Shown here: in pieces, positions 18,007 to 26,309 of the stretch | Layout of the letters: each line of letters opens with the position of its first letter | How positions within the stretch are numbered: position 1 is the stretch's first letter | Source: an uncultured Lachnoclostridium sp. | GTDB taxonomy: Bacteria; Bacillota; Clostridia; Lachnospirales; Lachnospiraceae | Length of the DNA: 64,000 nucleotides | Assembly (NCBI GenBank): GCA_947369165.1 | Contig: CANBKJ010000001.1 | Span: 1 to 64,000, forward strand | Direction of reading: 5' to 3' | Made by a program: the position numbers and the translations under genes | The notes under the pieces: model-generated | Database searches by the model: none | Told to the model about the DNA's origin: nothing | The model's input: the letters and a program-made list of their open reading frames with translations, nothing else

Positions 18007-18741
18007 ATGAAATTAATTCGATGTAATAACGGACATTTTTATGATCAGGATAAATTCAGTTCCTGCCCTTACTGTAATGGTGGAAATTCGACATCAGACA
18101 GTATGACAGAGGCATTTGAGGATCAGGTGACGATGCCGCTGCGTGAGGCGCAGCCCATGATGGGAAACAGAGCAGAGTCAGTGGAGACACAGCCTGTCCA
18201 GCCGGAATCAGTGGTTTCTAAGAGCCTGGAGCAGGCACTTAATCAGGCAGCGCCAGCAGCAACGATGAGTGGGATTAATAGTGTGTTTGCAGATTCCCCG
18301 GCGGGGGAAGATTATACGGTAGCGATCACTCCAGGAGGAAAAACCATGGGGACAGAGGGGCAGAAACCAGCGGTAGGGTGGCTTGTCTGTATAAAAGGAA
18401 GGCATATTGGAAAAGATTTCCGCCTGGTTCAGGGGAAAAACTATATTGGGCGGGATGCTTCGATGGATGTTTGTCTGGAGGGTGAAAAAACGGTCTCCCG
18501 GGACAGGCATGCTGTGATCGTATACGATCCGATGAACCACTTATATCTGATTCAGTCAGGAGAATCGAAAGAGCTTACTTATGTCAATGATAAAGTGATC
18601 TTAGAATCGCAGGAACTGCACGCTTCGGATAAGATTTTAGTGGGAGATGTTAAATTACTCTTTGTACCGCTCTGTAGCGAAGAATTTAACTGGACAGATG
18701 TGCTGGAAGGGAAGGAAGAGGAAAAGCCGGATGAAAAATAA
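18007..18741 (+). CDS. Zinc-ribbon FHA domain protein (paralogue)
   Basis: A 244-residue protein. Residues 1-28 are a zinc ribbon (LIRCNNGHFYDQDKFSSCPY), 29-115 a flexible Met/Gln/Pro-rich linker, and about 120-225 the FHA domain (NYIGRDASMDV, TVSRDRHAVIV). The FHA Gly-Arg and Ser-Arg-x-x-His are kept. It is a paralogue of the protein at 14638. Its end overlaps the start of the next gene by 11 bp. Confidence 0.85.
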   Translation: MKLIRCNNGHFYDQDKFSSCPYCNGGNSTSDSMTEAFEDQVTMPLREAQPMMGNRAESVETQPVQPESVVSKSLEQALNQAAPAATMSGINSVFADSPAGEDYTVAITPGGKTMGTEGQKPAVGWLVCIKGRHIGKDFRLVQGKNYIGRDASMDVCLEGEKTVSRDRHAVIVYDPMNHLYLIQSGESKELTYVNDKVILESQELHASDKILVGDVKLLFVPLCSEEFNWTDVLEGKEEEKPDEK

Positions 18742-19828
18742 AAAAATATTTCGGATCGCTGGTTCTATCTTGCTTCTGGCCCAAATTTTGTGTTTGTTTC
18801 TTCCCTTTTATAAAGCGAATTCCATGCTTTTGTCGGAGATGGGACTGTGCCAGGAACAAATGGATATTGAAATGGAACCCAATATATCTGCGATCGCAGA
18901 GGTGTTACAGAAAAGAGAGGGAGTGAGCCAGTTTGACCTTCTTCGCTACACGGCCCAGGGAAAACTGGAGCAGGCGGCAGACACAGTCTCCATGCTGGGA
19001 ATTGGGAATTATGAAGAAATGAAATTAAAACTGACCATATTTATCCTGCTGATGTTTCTTGTGCCTTTGATGGTACGCATCGCAGGTGGGATTATGGGGA
19101 TTGTTTGTAAAAGTAAGCTTCCTTTTATTATTCTATCGGCGATCAGTTTTTTCGCCGGAATCTGTGTACTGGCGGTCAACATGATTATATACGCTAAAAT
19201 GCATGAGATGTTGGACAGCGCGTTAGGAGAAGAGCTGGCCATGTTACAGTCCTCTATGGCAGCTATCGGGGGGAATTCTGACATTCTCAGTTATTTTGCG
19301 GCACCGGGAATTGGTTTTTTCTTAATCCTTTTTCTAAACACGGTGACGGTTGTTCTGGCAGTTCTTAGTGGTATCAGTGAGAAAAAGGAACAGAAGCTGG
19401 AGAAGGAGGAGAAGAAGACGGGCACACCGCCGATGCCCCAGGCCCCTGCCGGGTGGAATATCCCACCGGCAGACAATGCCGGCGGGTTGGCGGTACCAAA
19501 ACCAGAGCAGCCAAGGGGAATCATGAGAGGGATTTGCGGAATGTATGAGGGAGCAGAAATCCCTCTTCAAAATGAAACAATCATTATTGGCAGAGATCCT
19601 TCCAGAGCGAATTTGATATACGATGAGAACAGCACAAAGGTAAGCAGAAAACATTGTGAAGTCAGTTATGATCCCCAGACAAAAATGTTTGTGTTTGTAG
19701 ATTACTCCAGTACAGGCACATTTAAAAATGGAAATCCAGATTGTCTGCCGCAGAATATGAAGGTTATGCTTGAGCCGGGTTCAATGATCGACATTGGAGA
19801 TGAGACAAATCGTTTTATACTGGAGTGA
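18731..19828 (+). CDS. Membrane protein with C-terminal FHA domain
   Basis: The start is set at ATG 18731 (MKNKKIFRIAGSILLL), inside the end of the previous gene. The longer frame from 18647 would overlap it by 95 bp and has no ribosome site. The product is 365 residues. Hydrophobic segments lie near 8-26, about 100-120, 127-148 and 185-215. A charged linker rich in Lys, Glu and Pro follows. The FHA domain is at about 265-365 (IIGRDPSRANLIYDE, KVSRKHCEVSY) with its conserved residues kept. It is a membrane-bound phosphothreonine reader of unknown partner. Confidence 0.8.
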   Translation: MKNKKIFRIAGSILLLAQILCLFLPFYKANSMLLSEMGLCQEQMDIEMEPNISAIAEVLQKREGVSQFDLLRYTAQGKLEQAADTVSMLGIGNYEEMKLKLTIFILLMFLVPLMVRIAGGIMGIVCKSKLPFIILSAISFFAGICVLAVNMIIYAKMHEMLDSALGEELAMLQSSMAAIGGNSDILSYFAAPGIGFFLILFLNTVTVVLAVLSGISEKKEQKLEKEEKKTGTPPMPQAPAGWNIPPADNAGGLAVPKPEQPRGIMRGICGMYEGAEIPLQNETIIIGRDPSRANLIYDENSTKVSRKHCEVSYDPQTKMFVFVDYSSTGTFKNGNPDCLPQNMKVMLEPGSMIDIGDETNRFILE

Positions 19829-19857
19829 TCACAGATTTCATATGAGCGGAGGTTGCT

Positions 19858-22062
19858 ATGAAAAATGAATTGTGCATGAATTGTTTTAATGTAAAAGGAG
19901 CGGAAGAAGTCTGTCCGCACTGTGGTTATATTGAAGGAACTCCGCCTGGACAGGCGTTTCACCTGGAACCTGGAACGATCCTTGCCAATCGTTATATTGT
20001 TGGTACCAGTATTGGTTTTGGCGGCTTTGGGATCACCTATAAAGCATATGATACCGTGTTAGGCGTGATCGTAGCGATCAAAGAGTTTTATCCGGCAGGA
20101 CTCGTCAACCGTGCGCCGGGAGAAGCGCAGGTCGGAATAATGTCCGGCGAAAAGATGCAGGAATATGAAATGCAGCTGAAGCGTTTTCTCATAGAGGCAC
20201 AGAGCATTGCCCAGTTTGGTAAGGCAAAAGATATTGTAAATGTGTATGACTATTTTGAGGAAAATAACACGGCATATATCATCATGGAATATATCGATGG
20301 CATACTTCTCAAAAAATACATAGAGCAGGAAGGCAGAATAGATGTGGATACTGCGCTGTATCTCATCATGCCTATTATCGAGGCACTGAAAAAGATCCAC
20401 GCTTCCGGAATTATCCACAGGGATGTGAGCCCGGATAATATTTTTATAACAAGTGTCGGCGCCATAAAGATATTTGATTTTGGAGCTGCGCAGTTTACGG
20501 GACACGCAGAAAATACATATTCAGAGGTTGTGATCAAGGCGGGATATGCACCACCGGAGCAGTATCGCTCAAAAAGCAGGCAGGGAGCATTTTCCGATAT
20601 CTATTCCGTGGGAGCGATTCTCTATGAGATGATTACTGGTATCAAGCCGGTAGAGGCGTCAGACCGGATGGTTAAAGATACGCTGGAGCCGCCTTCTGCC
20701 CTGGGAATCAAATTGGATCCAAATCTAGACCGGGCGATCATGCAGGCAATGGCAGTGCGCCCGGAATACCGTTTTCAGTATGTGGAGCATCTTCAGGAAG
20801 CGATTGAGGATAAGAGAGTTGCTGAATATCCAGAAGAAAAGATCAGACGTCTGCAAAAAAGGAGAAGACTGGCGGTATCCCTCACATTGTTTTCCCTCAC
20901 AGCCTGCATAGTTGTGGCATTGGTTTTAGTCAACCGGGTGAGGCAGGGCAACGAAGTGGTTTCAACACCTTTGGAAAAATGTGAATTAAAGCTTTGGGTT
21001 CCCTACGAGGGAAGTCAGACCCAGGAAGATGCGAGAAAGCAGATGGAACTTTTGATCAAGGATTTTCAGAGCAATAGTGATTCTTTCGAGGGAAATGAAA
21101 AAGTGGTAATCTCCTGTGAAGCGGTTTCTGCGGATGTGTACGCAGAAGAGTTTGATAAAGCAAAAGAAGAGGGCAGAGAGCCGGATATTTACTGCACCGA
21201 TTTTGTTGATGAGGGAGAGAGCCTGGAGCTTCAAAAACTGTATGAACTGTTAAAGGATGAGGATTATTATGGGTTATCCAGTTATAAGATTTATCATCCG
21301 GATTTAAAATCCATTCCTTTCGGACTCCGCACTTTATGTATCTACTCCTTTGGTTCAGGGGATGACACAGCGCAGATGGATATTAAAGAAATATTAACGG
21401 AACAACAAAAAAAGAAAGTTTTTTTGGATGAGAGATCTATCGGAACGATGCTTGTTCTCCAGGATAATTCTCTATTAAAGAGTTCTCCCATCGCGCTTAC
21501 AGAATCGGCGAAGGAAAACTTTGGTGTTCTTACAGCATATACAAATATTCTTGGTCTGGCGGGAAGTACTGAGTGGATAGAGAAAAGCAGCCAGAACGTG
21601 ATGAGCCTGCTCGCTGACCAGCAGAGAAAAGGAGATGGGCAGATTCATGCGGTGGTGGCAGATACCGATTTTAATAAGGTTCTCTACAATTATAACAGCC
21701 AAAATTTTGAACAGAAAATGGAATATCAGAGAAGGCTTCTGACAGCAGCGGGAGCAGCAGTTTTTATTTACCGGGATACCTATGCAGTGAATGGTAAATT
21801 GGCTGAGGATGAGAATAAACAGCTGGCGGCACAGCGCTTTTTGTATCTGTGCATGAGCCAGACAGAAAATGGAGTTTATTATTCAGGAACCAGCAGAGTG
21901 ATTCCCCTTCATCTCGGCGCATGGAAAAATGGAAGCGGCGGCGACAGCTCCTATTCCGACGCACTTTTGAAGACGATTGACCAGGATAAGGTAAAGCCCG
22001 TTTTTGCCAGTGCTAAGGATCTGAATGTGTACAGCAGGGCAGTCCTGGAAGAAATGAAATAG
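19858..22062 (+). CDS. Receptor Ser/Thr kinase with a solute-binding-protein-like ectodomain
   Basis: A 734-residue protein. Residues 5-24 are a CxxC...CxxC zinc ribbon. Residues 45-310 are a complete kinase: Gly loop IGFGGFGIT (52-60), Lys75 in VAIKE, HRD at 187-189 with Asn194, DFG at 207-209, and APPEQY in the activation segment. One transmembrane helix lies at about 349-370. Residues 375-734 are extracytoplasmic and resemble a family 1 extracellular sugar-binding protein, with two-lobe spacing and a late pattern AAQRFLYLCMSQTENGVYY. This would be a bacterial receptor kinase sensing a ligand directly. The fold call for the ectodomain is inference from pattern. Confidence 0.85.
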   Translation: MKNELCMNCFNVKGAEEVCPHCGYIEGTPPGQAFHLEPGTILANRYIVGTSIGFGGFGITYKAYDTVLGVIVAIKEFYPAGLVNRAPGEAQVGIMSGEKMQEYEMQLKRFLIEAQSIAQFGKAKDIVNVYDYFEENNTAYIIMEYIDGILLKKYIEQEGRIDVDTALYLIMPIIEALKKIHASGIIHRDVSPDNIFITSVGAIKIFDFGAAQFTGHAENTYSEVVIKAGYAPPEQYRSKSRQGAFSDIYSVGAILYEMITGIKPVEASDRMVKDTLEPPSALGIKLDPNLDRAIMQAMAVRPEYRFQYVEHLQEAIEDKRVAEYPEEKIRRLQKRRRLAVSLTLFSLTACIVVALVLVNRVRQGNEVVSTPLEKCELKLWVPYEGSQTQEDARKQMELLIKDFQSNSDSFEGNEKVVISCEAVSADVYAEEFDKAKEEGREPDIYCTDFVDEGESLELQKLYELLKDEDYYGLSSYKIYHPDLKSIPFGLRTLCIYSFGSGDDTAQMDIKEILTEQQKKKVFLDERSIGTMLVLQDNSLLKSSPIALTESAKENFGVLTAYTNILGLAGSTEWIEKSSQNVMSLLADQQRKGDGQIHAVVADTDFNKVLYNYNSQNFEQKMEYQRRLLTAAGAAVFIYRDTYAVNGKLAEDENKQLAAQRFLYLCMSQTENGVYYSGTSRVIPLHLGAWKNGSGGDSSYSDALLKTIDQDKVKPVFASAKDLNVYSRAVLEEMK

Positions 22063-22106
22063 AAAAAACAGGACACCAATTTTATTGAGGGAAAGGAAGA
22101 TCTAGT

Positions 22107-24164
22107 ATGAAATACAGAACGAAGAAGAGAATTGCTTTCTGGCTGATCTGTGCGATAATGATTGGAATGGTACATATAGAAGGGATAGAGGCAAGAGGAG
22201 AGAGCCAGTCCAGGATCAAGATCGATTTGGTTCAACTGGAAGTCCCAGACTTAATGCCTGGGGGAGAATTCCCCAGTAAGGATCAGATTACCATCAAACT
22301 TCAGAACGTAGAGATAGTAGAAGGAGACTCCCTGCCCAATGAGACTGTGCAGGTTGAAACGATGGGGATAGAGATTGCATCCTTAAAATGGAAAGATGGA
22401 AATCAAGTGATACAGGCATCGCAGAAAGTAGAATATGCCAAAGAGTATACGGCGGATATTCAACTAACGTTAAAAGAAAATTTTGAATTCAGCCAGGATG
22501 TATCCGTTGTAGTAAACGGGAATACTGTCAGGATGGATGAAAATCATATATTATCCTGTCAGTTTCAAACTATCAAGGATAAAATCACAATCAGCTCCAT
22601 TCAAATTCCGGACCCGTCCATAGAGGTTGAGCACTGCAATGAGGCAAATGAGGTAATAAATAAAATAGAACCTAAACTGAGGGAGGTAGAGGCAAAAATT
22701 ATACCAGAAGAGATGCCAGATACTGCCTCTCCGGATACCGCATCGATTGAGTGGAGTAATAGCTGGAAACAGCAGGTTTATAGTGAATACAATCCTCAAA
22801 GTACAGAAGATCTGAAAATCACATGTCAGGGAACCATCCAGGGTCTGGACGAATTTGTTATTCCCGATGATGTTGCACTGTCAGAAAATATACAGAGAGA
22901 AGGGGATATTTTTACTGTAACGATCACTGTCACCATTAAAGGAAAGACATTGGAGGTAAGACCAATTGACAAGGCACAGATATCCATTCCAGTTCCAGAG
23001 CCAAATAAGGCCCTGGCTGGGGAAGCGGAGTGGATTTCCGATGGAATAGAATCCCAAAAAACACAGATTACGTGGAAATCTGGTGAAAATACCTTAAGTC
23101 CTGGAACGATAGCCCAGTATGATTCTGAGTATTGGGCAATGGTAGAATGCAATGCGCCTTCGGGGTTTCAATTCTCGCAAAATACAGTGATCTCTTTGAA
23201 TGGAGAAGTAATTGGGAATGCAGTTATCGAGGTGAGCGTCAGTACTTTGAAATTAAAGTTTTTCTTTAAAACATGTCTACCGCCGACGCCAACAGTAACA
23301 CCGACAATCCCGCCGACGCCGACCCCAACGGTAACACCGACAATCCCGCCGACGCCGACCCCAACGGTAACGCCGACAATCCCGCCGACGCCGACCCCAA
23401 CGGTAACACCGACAATCCCGCCGACACCGACACCAACGGTAACGCCGACAATCCCGCCGGAACCAACCGTTACCCCGGCGCTGCCACCGGTAATTACCGG
23501 GGCACCACCCCAGACACTGTCCCCCACCCAGTCTCCGGTTCCAAAGGATAGTCTGCTTGTGGTGGATAAGACAGAGATAACGCTCTATGCCTATTGTAAT
23601 GTAAAATCAAAACCAAAGAAAGGAATATATGTTCCAAAAGTAAAAATGGAGCAGACCATAACAGGAAAATATGATAAAAGTGAATATATTGTGAAATATA
23701 TATCATCCAATACCAGAATTGCATCAGTGAGCCAGTCAGGCAGGATCAGAGGATTAAAGATGGGAAAGGCAGACATTACCCTTCGCCTTTATAGCAGGTC
23801 GGATACCAGTAAGGTGTTAGAGAGCAGGACAGTTCATGTAACAGTGAAACCAACACTGTATATGAAGCACCTGACAGGAAAGAAATTTGTTGTGAATGGA
23901 GGAAAAAGATATAGAAATAAAAGAGGGGTACAGTTCAAGATCGTGGGAGTTACAAAAGCATTTTATTTGTTTTATAAGCCGGATAAGAAAAAGTATTCTA
24001 TATATTCCGGGAAAAAATGGAAGGCCAGTGTGAAATCAATTCCGAAAGGAAGTAAAACGTGGATTCCATTGTCTGGAAAAAGATATTATTTCTATCTATC
24101 GACAGATAAAAAAGGAAAGGATAACTCCAGGACAAGCAGTAATGTGATTCGTTGGAACATATAG
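22107..24164 (+). CDS. Secreted surface protein with Pro/Thr repeats and Ig-like domain
   Basis: A 685-residue protein. The signal peptide is residues 1-31 (KRIAFWLICAIMIGMVHIEG). Two or three beta-rich modules span 35-385. A 12-residue Pro/Thr repeat (PTPTVTPTIPPT type) in five copies spans about 392-455, then a Big2-like immunoglobulin fold (IASVSQSGRIRGLKMGKADI) and a basic C-terminal region rich in Lys and aromatic residues. There is no LPXTG sorting signal. The basic end may bind wall polymers (inference). It sits between kinase genes and may be a surface partner or target of the system. It shares its style with the protein at 54469. Confidence 0.75.
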   Translation: MKYRTKKRIAFWLICAIMIGMVHIEGIEARGESQSRIKIDLVQLEVPDLMPGGEFPSKDQITIKLQNVEIVEGDSLPNETVQVETMGIEIASLKWKDGNQVIQASQKVEYAKEYTADIQLTLKENFEFSQDVSVVVNGNTVRMDENHILSCQFQTIKDKITISSIQIPDPSIEVEHCNEANEVINKIEPKLREVEAKIIPEEMPDTASPDTASIEWSNSWKQQVYSEYNPQSTEDLKITCQGTIQGLDEFVIPDDVALSENIQREGDIFTVTITVTIKGKTLEVRPIDKAQISIPVPEPNKALAGEAEWISDGIESQKTQITWKSGENTLSPGTIAQYDSEYWAMVECNAPSGFQFSQNTVISLNGEVIGNAVIEVSVSTLKLKFFFKTCLPPTPTVTPTIPPTPTPTVTPTIPPTPTPTVTPTIPPTPTPTVTPTIPPTPTPTVTPTIPPEPTVTPALPPVITGAPPQTLSPTQSPVPKDSLLVVDKTEITLYAYCNVKSKPKKGIYVPKVKMEQTITGKYDKSEYIVKYISSNTRIASVSQSGRIRGLKMGKADITLRLYSRSDTSKVLESRTVHVTVKPTLYMKHLTGKKFVVNGGKRYRNKRGVQFKIVGVTKAFYLFYKPDKKKYSIYSGKKWKASVKSIPKGSKTWIPLSGKRYYFYLSTDKKGKDNSRTSSNVIRWNI
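23280..23460 (+). repeat. 36-bp tandem repeat, five copies
   Basis: In-gene repeats coding for the 12-residue unit TPTVTPTIPPTP. Copies are nearly identical at DNA level, with third-position changes such as gtaaca/gtaacg. The unit is a multiple of three, so slippage would change linker length without breaking the frame. It opens long false ORFs in other frames on both strands. Confidence 0.9.
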
Positions 24165-24176
24165 GAGGAACTACAT

Positions 24177-26288
24177 ATGAAATTATGTATGGGCTGTATG
24201 AATGAAATCGAGGACCAGCACCAAACGTGCCCGCTCTGCGGATACGATGAGACTACGCTGGATCAGGAATCCTATTATCTGGATCCAGGTACAGTGATCG
24301 GGGGCAGGTATATTGCAGGAAGGGTGCTGGACTATGGCGGGTACTGTGTGACGTATCTTGGCTGGGATGCAGAACATAGCCGGAAGGCTGTGATCCGGGA
24401 ATATCTTCCCAGTGATTTTTCTACCCGGGGAAAAGGGGATACCGAAGTAACGATTTATTCAGGAGATGCTCTGGAACAGTATGAGGAAGGGCTTAGTACC
24501 TTTCTCAATGAGGGAAACACCATTGAACATCTCACGGATTTAAAAGGCATTGCCAGAGTATATGATTGTATAGCAGAGAACGAAACCGGATACATCGTTC
24601 ATGAATATCTGGAGGGTCAGAGCCTGAAAGAGATTCTGGAGACAGGGAAAAAGTATGAATTTTCAGAAGCGATGGAAATTCTCCATCCGCTCCTGGATGG
24701 TCTGACCCAGATCCATGGGCACCAGGTAATGCATTATGATATTTCACCGGAAAATGTGATGATTACCCAGTCTGGTGAGGTCAAATTAATTAATTTTGGC
24801 GCTACCAAATATTCCACCAGCTCTAATTCAAAAAGCCTGGCAATTATTCTAAAACCGGGGTATGCGCCAGAGGAACAGTACCGCAGCATGGGAGAAAAGG
24901 GTCCCTGGTCAGATGTTTACGCGTCGGCGGCCCTGATGTACCGGATGCTGACGGGGGTCGTACCAGAGGAATCTGTGGAACGGGCGATGATCGATAATTT
25001 AAAAGCGCCTTCTGAATTCGGCATTTCATTATCAAAAGCTTCCGAAAACGCGATTCTGAATGCCCTGAACGTATTTCGGGAAAATCGGACGGCGTCGGCG
25101 GAACAGTTCCTAAAAGAGCTTTCGGCGGAAAATGTAAAAAGGATAGTTGAGAAAAGGACAAAACTGGAGACAGGAAAGTTCCCGGTATGGGCAAAAGGAA
25201 TGATTGCCGGACTGGTGTGCGTTATTATTGCCGGGAGCATATTGATCTATAAAAATAAAGGCTCAAATACGATTGTCAGCCAGACGGCAGCAATGATAGA
25301 TACCTATGACATGGATGCAGAGCAGGCAAAAACTTCAGTGGAAAAACTAGGAGCAAACTGCCGGGTTCAGTATATACCGGATGCAGAAGATCCAGAGGGA
25401 ACCATCTGGATGCAGTCCGTGGAACAGGGAAAGGCCATCGATAAGGATACCACAGTGGTATTGAGTGTCAGTGGTGGAAATAGTAAACTGACGATACCAA
25501 ATGACTGGATTGATCAGAAGAAATACGATGAGATTGTAGATCGACTGAAGAAGTATAATATCCAGTATGAAATAGAAGAAGATGCATCGGAGGAGAAAAA
25601 AGGTTATCATCTGACTTCAAAGGTTTTTATCGATGATACGGAGATTACAAAAGAGCAGATTGAACAAGGTTCCGCAGTGTTTCAAGTAGGTCAGAACCAG
25701 AAGATCAAGTTATGTTATTATAAGCCGGATGACAGTAATTTTGATTTTGAAATACCTGACTTTACAACGGGTGGTATGACAATTCATGATGTGGAAAAGA
25801 TAAAAAGTGCAACCGGCGAGGTCACGTTAAAAGAACTAGAAAATCTTGGGTATCAACCGGTTCCTGTGTATGGAGTAGGAATGGAACTGCAGAAAGTGGT
25901 AAAGCAGTCACAGAGTGGGACTGTCAGGATCTCGGCGAAAAAGTCTCTGGAGGTATATTATTGTGGAAAGGTTTTGAATTATAAGGCGGGAGATGATCCC
26001 ACAGAACTGATACGGACATTCAAGGAAGCCGGCGTAGAGACAAAGGTTCTGACTGATACATACAGCAATACCTGCCCGAAAGGTACGATCTACAGTGTTA
26101 TTTATCCAGGAAGGAACGGGGATCGGTTTGCCCGGGCGGGAGATACTGTGACGATACATCTGAGTATGGGCAGCAAACCGGTGGTCACCACGAGACCGCA
26201 GGCACCAAGCCAGCCACAGGTTCCAAGTCAGCCGCAGCGGACGCCGGCTCCAGATAAAAATCAGCAGCATAGTACTACAGGTATTTAA
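24177..26288 (+). CDS. Predicted Ser/Thr pseudokinase, membrane-bound, with PASTA-like ectodomain
   Basis: A 703-residue member of the local zinc-ribbon kinase family (CMGCMNEIEDQHQTCPLCGY). The kinase fold (40-310) keeps overall pattern but loses key residues. The Gly loop reads LDYGGYCVT where siblings read IGxGGFGxT. The VAIK lysine is Arg74 (AVIRE). The DFG aspartate is Asn206 (INFGA, codon aat). The catalytic loop HYDISPEN keeps Asp188 and Asn193 but has Tyr for Arg. Loss of the ATP-binding lysine and the Mg-binding Asp predicts little or no catalysis. A transmembrane helix at about 342-362 is followed by PASTA-like repeats and a Pro/Gln-rich tail. It may regulate the sibling kinases allosterically (inference). 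Confidence 0.85.
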   Translation: MKLCMGCMNEIEDQHQTCPLCGYDETTLDQESYYLDPGTVIGGRYIAGRVLDYGGYCVTYLGWDAEHSRKAVIREYLPSDFSTRGKGDTEVTIYSGDALEQYEEGLSTFLNEGNTIEHLTDLKGIARVYDCIAENETGYIVHEYLEGQSLKEILETGKKYEFSEAMEILHPLLDGLTQIHGHQVMHYDISPENVMITQSGEVKLINFGATKYSTSSNSKSLAIILKPGYAPEEQYRSMGEKGPWSDVYASAALMYRMLTGVVPEESVERAMIDNLKAPSEFGISLSKASENAILNALNVFRENRTASAEQFLKELSAENVKRIVEKRTKLETGKFPVWAKGMIAGLVCVIIAGSILIYKNKGSNTIVSQTAAMIDTYDMDAEQAKTSVEKLGANCRVQYIPDAEDPEGTIWMQSVEQGKAIDKDTTVVLSVSGGNSKLTIPNDWIDQKKYDEIVDRLKKYNIQYEIEEDASEEKKGYHLTSKVFIDDTEITKEQIEQGSAVFQVGQNQKIKLCYYKPDDSNFDFEIPDFTTGGMTIHDVEKIKSATGEVTLKELENLGYQPVPVYGVGMELQKVVKQSQSGTVRISAKKSLEVYYCGKVLNYKAGDDPTELIRTFKEAGVETKVLTDTYSNTCPKGTIYSVIYPGRNGDRFARAGDTVTIHLSMGSKPVVTTRPQAPSQPQVPSQPQRTPAPDKNQQHSTTGI

Positions 26289-26309
26289 TTTGGTTTACAG
26301 GAGGAAATG

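Noticed and set aside
23168..23551. Glycine/valine-rich minus-strand ORFs and an Asn/Asp/Pro plus-strand ORF
   Set aside because: All are shadows of the 36-bp Pro/Thr repeat, which lacks stops in several frames.
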